DNA from: an uncultured Pseudomonadales bacterium
GTDB lineage: Bacteria > Pseudomonadota > Gammaproteobacteria > Pseudomonadales > Azotimanducaceae
Direction of reading: 5' to 3'
Assembly: GCA_951813295.1 (NCBI GenBank)
Contig: CATOTI010000001.1
Span: 124,001-188,000 of the forward strand
DNA: 64,000 nt
Numbering within the stretch: position 1 is the first letter of the stretch; every line of letters begins with the position of its first letter. The notes beneath the pieces are model-generated. The model made no database searches. It was not told where the DNA came from and worked only from the letters and a program-made list of their open reading frames with translations. Positions 59,895 through 64,000 of this stretch are shown piece by piece. The position numbers were made by a program, and so were the translations under genes.

Positions 59895-61123
59895 TGCGGC
59901 GCCGAAGTCTGCTCGCGTCGTCTGTCGGTCTCGCTGGCGGGCTCCTCTGGGCACCGTTCAGTCGGGCGGCACCGGGGTCGGGCCACGATGCCTATTTCGC
60001 GCGGTTGAATTCGCTCCTGAAGGCGCGCGGACCGGGTCGGCCCGTCATGTTGATCGACACGGAGCGTATGCGGCACAACATCGACTCGATCACGGCGTCC
60101 GTGGGGACGGAAAAGACGTACCGCGCTGTCGTCAAATCGTTGCCGTCCGTGAAGCTCCTCGAGGCCGTCATGGCGCGCGCAAAAACCCGCTCGCTCATGG
60201 TGTTCCACCAACCCTTCCTCAACGAGGCGGCGGATTCGTTTCCGGATGCCGACGTCTTGCTTGGTAAACCCATGCCGGTCGCCGCGGCCCGGACGTTCTA
60301 CCGGAAACTCCAACGCGGACGGTTCGATGCAGCCACCCAGGTGCAGTGGCTGATCGATTCCGTCGATCGGCTGCGCCAGTACCAGGCGCTGTCTCGAGAG
60401 CTGGGTGTCGCCATGCGGATCAACTTCGAGATCGATGTCGGGCTCTTCCGCGGTGGGTTCAGTGAACCGGCAGCGCTCGCGGCGGCGCTCGAGATCATCG
60501 AAGAGGATCCACGTCTCGAAGTCGCGGGCGTCATGGGGTACGAGCCGCATCTCACCGGCCTCAAAGCAGAGCTTTCGCACCCGGCGGTGCAGTCGGTGCT
60601 CGGTCGCTATCGTGGTTTTGTCGACACGATCCGTGAATCGGGGATCGATCCCGCGAAACTCACTCTGAATGGCGCTGGTAGCCACACGCTCAAGATTTAT
60701 GAACGTGATCGGCTGATGAACGACCTCGCCGCGGGGAGCGGCGTCGTCATGCCGACCGATTTCGACACGTTCCACCTCAACGATCACCGACCGGCACTCT
60801 TCATCGCCACACCGATTTTGAAGCGATATCTCGAGAATCCCGTGATGGCGGATCCACCCGCGAACCTCGCGCAGATCTACTACATCTATGGTGGTTACTG
60901 GAAAGCGAAGATGGTGTCGCCCCCGAGCGTGGGAAAGCCGATCTACGAGAGTACGAACCAGAGCCCGATCGGCACGGGTGTCGAGGTGGACCTCGACATC
61001 GACGACTACATGTTCCTACGCCCGACGCAGAGCGAATTCGTCATGTTGCAATTCGGCGACCTCTTGACGGTCACCGACGGTGAACTCGACGAGACGTGGC
61101 CGGTCTTTCATCAGACCGGCTGA
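59894..61123 (+). CDS. Tat-exported D-threonine-aldolase/alanine-racemase-fold PLP protein
   Basis: A 409-residue protein: N-terminus MRRRSLLASSVGLAGGLL, a Tat signal with consensus RRRSLL. The fold III PLP lysine region TYRAVVKSLPSVKLLEAVM follows, then FEIDVGLFRGGF, VMGYEPHL, NGAGSHTLKIYER and GVVMPTDFDTFHLNDHRPALF; the D-threonine-aldolase-like C-terminal domain is present. Secretion of such a PLP enzyme is unusual, because PLP must be loaded before Tat export. TGATG shares one base with the upstream gene. Confidence 0.88.
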   Translation: MRRRSLLASSVGLAGGLLWAPFSRAAPGSGHDAYFARLNSLLKARGPGRPVMLIDTERMRHNIDSITASVGTEKTYRAVVKSLPSVKLLEAVMARAKTRSLMVFHQPFLNEAADSFPDADVLLGKPMPVAAARTFYRKLQRGRFDAATQVQWLIDSVDRLRQYQALSRELGVAMRINFEIDVGLFRGGFSEPAALAAALEIIEEDPRLEVAGVMGYEPHLTGLKAELSHPAVQSVLGRYRGFVDTIRESGIDPAKLTLNGAGSHTLKIYERDRLMNDLAAGSGVVMPTDFDTFHLNDHRPALFIATPILKRYLENPVMADPPANLAQIYYIYGGYWKAKMVSPPSVGKPIYESTNQSPIGTGVEVDLDIDDYMFLRPTQSEFVMLQFGDLLTVTDGELDETWPVFHQTG

Positions 61124-61151
61124 TCGCACCGCGTTGACGTAACGCGCACCG

Positions 61152-61238
61152 CTATTGCAGCGCGCCGGCTTCCGCCGCGTCTATTGCCGCGCGTCGGCAT
61201 TCGCCGCTCCTATTGCAGCGCGCCGGCTTCCGCCGCCG
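61152..61238. repeat. 29-bp tandem repeat, three copies, spanning the CoA-transferase stop codon
   Basis: Units at 61152-61180, 61181-61209 and 61210-61238. Units 1 and 3 are identical over about 27 bases (CTATTGCAGCGCGCCGGCTT then CCGCCGC); the middle unit differs at about four bases plus the end. Unit 3 encodes the last residues AEAGALQ and stop of the CoA transferase on the minus strand. Confidence 0.92.
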
Positions 61239-63669
61239 CTTGGATCGCTTCCGCGGACATACCGAGCACGTCGCGCAAGACCTCGTGGGTGTGTTCGCCG
61301 AGCAGTGGCGCGCAGTTGTGCGGACCCGCGTCATAGCCTGGGATCACGAACTGCGGCCCGGCGTACGGCACCGAACCCATGTTCGGATGGTCCTGGAAGT
61401 GGTGGAAGCCGCGGTGCTGGTACTGCGGGTCGACCGCGAGATCGCTCGAGCGTTGCACCTTGCCGGCCTTGATCCCGGCCGCGGTGAGTTCATCCATCAC
61501 GGCGTCAGGTGATCGCGTCGACGTCCACTCGGTGAGGTGCTCATCGATCAGATCGTGCGCCGCGAGGCGACCGGCCGTCGTGTCGTAGGCGGTATCGCGT
61601 GCCCAATCCGGGTTGCCGAGATGTTCGCGCAAGCGCTGCCACTCTGCGTCGTTGTCGATCGCGATCGCGCACCACTGATCCTCGCCTGCGCAAGCGTAGA
61701 CGCCGTGTGGAGCGTGATAGGGCGATCGATTGCCGAGTCGGGTGGCGGTGTAGCTCGAAAGCTGCAGATCCATGATCTCGGGTGCCAGAAACTGTAGGGC
61801 CATCTCGAATTGGGCGGCGTCGATGTGCTGGCCTTCGCCCGTGCGCCGGCGATGATCGAGCGCAGCGGCGATGAGTGCGGCGACGAAGTGGGGGGCGATG
61901 CAGTCGGTATACGCCAACCACGGTCCGGATGGCGCCTGGCCGCCCCAGCCCGTGACCTCGTAGAAACCCGCCATGGCGCCCGCGTGATAGCCGTAGCCGG
62001 CGACCTGCCGTGTCGGTCCCGTCTGCCCCATGAGGCTCGTGCTCAGCATGATCAGATCCGGATTGATCTCACGGTTGGCTTGATAGTGAATGCCGGCTCG
62101 CTCGGTCGCCCCGGGCGCCCAGTTCTCGATCATGACATCCGCCCAGTGGATGAGATCCCGGAGGATCTCAACGGCGCCCGGTTCCTTCAGGTTCAACTGA
62201 ATGCAACGTTTGCCCGCGTTGAACTCGCCGTAGAAATGGGAGCCGTTCCAACCCGTCTCTTCCTCGACAATGGGACCCAGCCGGCGCACGCCATCGGGGC
62301 GCAACTCCGACTCGACCTTGATGACGTCCGCGCCGTGGTCCGCCAGGTAACGTGCGGACGCGGGTCCCGCAATAACCCAGGTGACGTCGAGCACTTTGAC
62401 GTTGTCGAACGGATTGCCGTTCTTGCTCGAGCTGACGGTGGGGCTGGCCGGTCGACGAGGCGATGAATCGAGCTCCGCTCTAATCTCCGCGCCGTGCTCA
62501 TCGAGCTTCGGCGCTGCTCGGTCGAGAACGAGCGGAGTCTTCGTCGCGAGTGCGAATCGTCCCGGTGCGAGCACCGTCGACCCGCCGGGTAGCGGCGTTT
62601 CGGGAAACGCCTCGCGGGCTTTTAGCTGTTCGAGTTCGAGCAGGTCGGCAACGCTGTTGACGGGCGCGAGTGTGACGTCACATTCGAGCCCGATCTGAAA
62701 GAGATCAGATTTGTTTTTGCGGCTGAAGAATTCGGCGATCGCGGGCGCGATGATGTCCGGACTGATCTTCGGTATCTCGCCCTGCAGCATCCGCATCAGG
62801 TACGTCGACCAGTCCTCTTCGAGCCAGCTCTCATCGGCGATGCCTTCGCCGAGTAGATGGCCGAGGAGTCCGGCGGCGCTGTCGGAGGACGGTACGGCGA
62901 CGACGTAGCCGTCCTTGCAGGGAAAGACGGGATCGATCGCAATCGTGCCCATCTGGACGGTCGAGCCCATGCGTTCGAAGTCGGTTCCGTCGATAGCGAA
63001 GGAATCCATCGCGTTCATCATCGTCCAGGTCGAGGCGCATTGGGCCGAGACATCGACGAACTGTGCTTCCCCGGTCGCGGTCATGCGTGCGTGGCCGATG
63101 AGCGCGGCGGCCGCGCCTTCCGCGCCCGCGTGCCGCCAGATCTGCGGCACGGTGATTCGGATCGGTGCGCGGTCGGCCGGGCCCTGGATTCCCGCCTGAC
63201 CGCCGAGCGCGGAGAGCGTGAGGTCATTCGCGGGGCGGTCCGCCGCTGGGCCGGTCGAGCCGAACGGGCTCAGCATGACGTGCACGATCTTGGGGTTTGC
63301 GCCCTTGAGTGCGTCGAAATCGAGCCCGTAGTCAGCGAGGATGCTCGGCATGCCGGATTCGATGACAAAATCGCTACCACGCACGAGTTCGACGAGAGTG
63401 GCCTGATCCGCGTCGCTCGCGGGGTCTAGCACGATCGAGCGTTTGTTCCGGTTGAACGCCTGAAAGGGCAGGCTCGCGTCGAGTGCGTCCGCCCCGTCGA
63501 TCCGCGGATACGTCGAGCGGGCGGCCGTACCGCCGGGCGGTTCAACGCGAATCACGTCCGCGCCCATGTCGCCGAGGATCATGGCGGCGAGTTCGCCGCG
63601 GTCGTCGGTGAGGTCAAGAACTCGATAGGCTCGGAGCATGGGTCGTTCCGCGGATTCAGACCGCGCCAT
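61210..63669 (-). CDS. Double-domain CaiB/BaiF CoA transferase (tandem fusion)
   Basis: An 819-residue protein, twice normal length. The first CoA-transferase domain (about residues 10-400) has LDLTDDRGELAAMILGDMGADVIRVEPP, NRNKRSIVLD and FGSTGPAADRPANDLTLSALGG. The second (about 425-815) has LDVTWVIAGPASARYLADHGADVIKVE, NAGKRCIQLNLKEPG, GQTGPTRQVAGYGYHAGAMAG and GEGQHIDAAQFEMAL. Two fused copies can form the interlocked dimer of this family in one chain. Starts at 63669 (used), 63639 (GGAAC upstream) or GTG 63705 are possible. The acid substrates are unknown. Confidence 0.92.
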   Translation of the reverse strand: MARSESAERPMLRAYRVLDLTDDRGELAAMILGDMGADVIRVEPPGGTAARSTYPRIDGADALDASLPFQAFNRNKRSIVLDPASDADQATLVELVRGSDFVIESGMPSILADYGLDFDALKGANPKIVHVMLSPFGSTGPAADRPANDLTLSALGGQAGIQGPADRAPIRITVPQIWRHAGAEGAAAALIGHARMTATGEAQFVDVSAQCASTWTMMNAMDSFAIDGTDFERMGSTVQMGTIAIDPVFPCKDGYVVAVPSSDSAAGLLGHLLGEGIADESWLEEDWSTYLMRMLQGEIPKISPDIIAPAIAEFFSRKNKSDLFQIGLECDVTLAPVNSVADLLELEQLKAREAFPETPLPGGSTVLAPGRFALATKTPLVLDRAAPKLDEHGAEIRAELDSSPRRPASPTVSSSKNGNPFDNVKVLDVTWVIAGPASARYLADHGADVIKVESELRPDGVRRLGPIVEEETGWNGSHFYGEFNAGKRCIQLNLKEPGAVEILRDLIHWADVMIENWAPGATERAGIHYQANREINPDLIMLSTSLMGQTGPTRQVAGYGYHAGAMAGFYEVTGWGGQAPSGPWLAYTDCIAPHFVAALIAAALDHRRRTGEGQHIDAAQFEMALQFLAPEIMDLQLSSYTATRLGNRSPYHAPHGVYACAGEDQWCAIAIDNDAEWQRLREHLGNPDWARDTAYDTTAGRLAAHDLIDEHLTEWTSTRSPDAVMDELTAAGIKAGKVQRSSDLAVDPQYQHRGFHHFQDHPNMGSVPYAGPQFVIPGYDAGPHNCAPLLGEHTHEVLRDVLGMSAEAIQAAAEAGALQ

Positions 63670-63747
63670 AGTGGCAGGCTCACGCCTCGGGGCGAAGGGG
63701 TTCACGTGCCTGAGTGGCGCACTTCGTTGGCAATTGGACGTCTAGCT

Positions 63748-64000
63748 ATGGGCGAGACAAAACCTCACCAGCACGAGAAGGCGGCCGGGTGGCTCGCGCT
63801 CGTTCTGGTGCCACTCTTCTACGCGTTGGCGAGAACGGCGGAGTGGCCGACCTCGGTGGTTCTTTCGGGCGTCCTGCACTGGGTACTCGCGGGGCTCGTC
63901 ATTGCCTGGACGTTGATCTGCCTCAGCGGTGCAAAGGAGATCGGCCTTCCGCGCCCGCTCCTCGGATTCGTCTGCTTCCTTGCGGTGATCACCATCTACT
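63748..64000 (+). CDS. N-terminal part of an unrecognised membrane protein
   Basis: 84 codons before the window ends: MGETKPHQHEKAAGWLALVL, then two to three hydrophobic spans (WLALVLVPLFYALA, SVVLSGVLHWVLAGLVIAWTLICL, PLLGFVCFLAVITIY). The gene runs off the right edge, so the family cannot be stated. Confidence 0.6.
   Translation, partial: MGETKPHQHEKAAGWLALVLVPLFYALARTAEWPTSVVLSGVLHWVLAGLVIAWTLICLSGAKEIGLPRPLLGFVCFLAVITIY

Overview
The window is a dense, high-GC chromosomal stretch. I judge it by eye to be well above 60% GC, except for one block at about 28,260-31,985 that is visibly lower. The gene set is CaiB/BaiF CoA-transferases, many short-chain dehydrogenases, NTF2-like proteins, a TonB receptor, a TPR-sulfotransferase, Tat and lipoprotein exports, and sulfide oxidation feeding a bd-type oxidase. 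This suggests a free-living aerobic, probably aquatic, Gram-negative proteobacterium (gamma or alpha). No rRNA, tRNA, CRISPR array, IS element or phage gene was found. No gap between genes exceeds 300 bases.

Layout. 1-15,475 is mixed metabolism: a partial PhyH dioxygenase, enoyl-CoA hydratase, a lipoprotein beta-propeller, an iron-type alcohol dehydrogenase, a Tat-exported PhoX-like protein, ArgE, Hsp20, a cyclic-2,3-diphosphoglycerate-synthetase-like P-loop protein coupled to carbamate kinase, a TauD oxygenase, a CoA transferase, a HAD hydrolase and a TetR regulator beside a 30-bp palindrome. 15,485-23,525 is a coherent sulfide module: a FisR-type sigma-54 activator, two inverted repeats, a near-consensus -24/-12 promoter, then persulfide dioxygenase, TauE/SafE exporter, a DUF442 remnant, SQR, two half-size YeeE proteins, CioA, CioB and a 35-residue DUF2474 protein. 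Sulfide is oxidised by SQR, electrons pass to quinone and then to a sulfide-tolerant bd oxidase, and the sulfane sulfur is oxidised by the dioxygenase. 23,584-28,237 carries a Baeyer-Villiger-type flavoprotein, a diiron ferritin-like oxygenase, a double-PAS protein, a [2Fe-2S] ferredoxin and an FNR-type regulator. Both oxygenase genes are preceded by perfect TTGAT-N4-ATCAA boxes.

28,269-31,983 is a three-gene, lower-GC operon: a SPPY-type DNA methyltransferase, a SIR2-like NADase-type protein and a DUF262 protein. It looks like a horizontally acquired anti-phage system in a combination I do not recognise, and it is the best candidate for an undescribed system. 31,995-45,004 returns to metabolism: Nudix, an amidohydrolase/HpaB pair, nitroreductase, SDRs, TonB receptor, TPR-sulfotransferase and an Lrp regulator. 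45,021-53,178 has several broken or truncated genes, including a serine hydrolase that lost its C-terminus and a subtilase split by one in-frame TAA. 53,297-64,000 contains an S9 peptidase, a BphB-like SDR with a luciferase-like monooxygenase, an overlapping exported redox trio, and a double-domain CoA transferase whose 3' end is a 29-bp tandem triplication.

Several genes carry single-base indels in homopolymers (SQR twice, ferredoxin once). Others have a nonsense codon (subtilase) or an ATC where a start codon is expected (PhoX-like). These may be decay or residual assembly error, and raw reads would decide.
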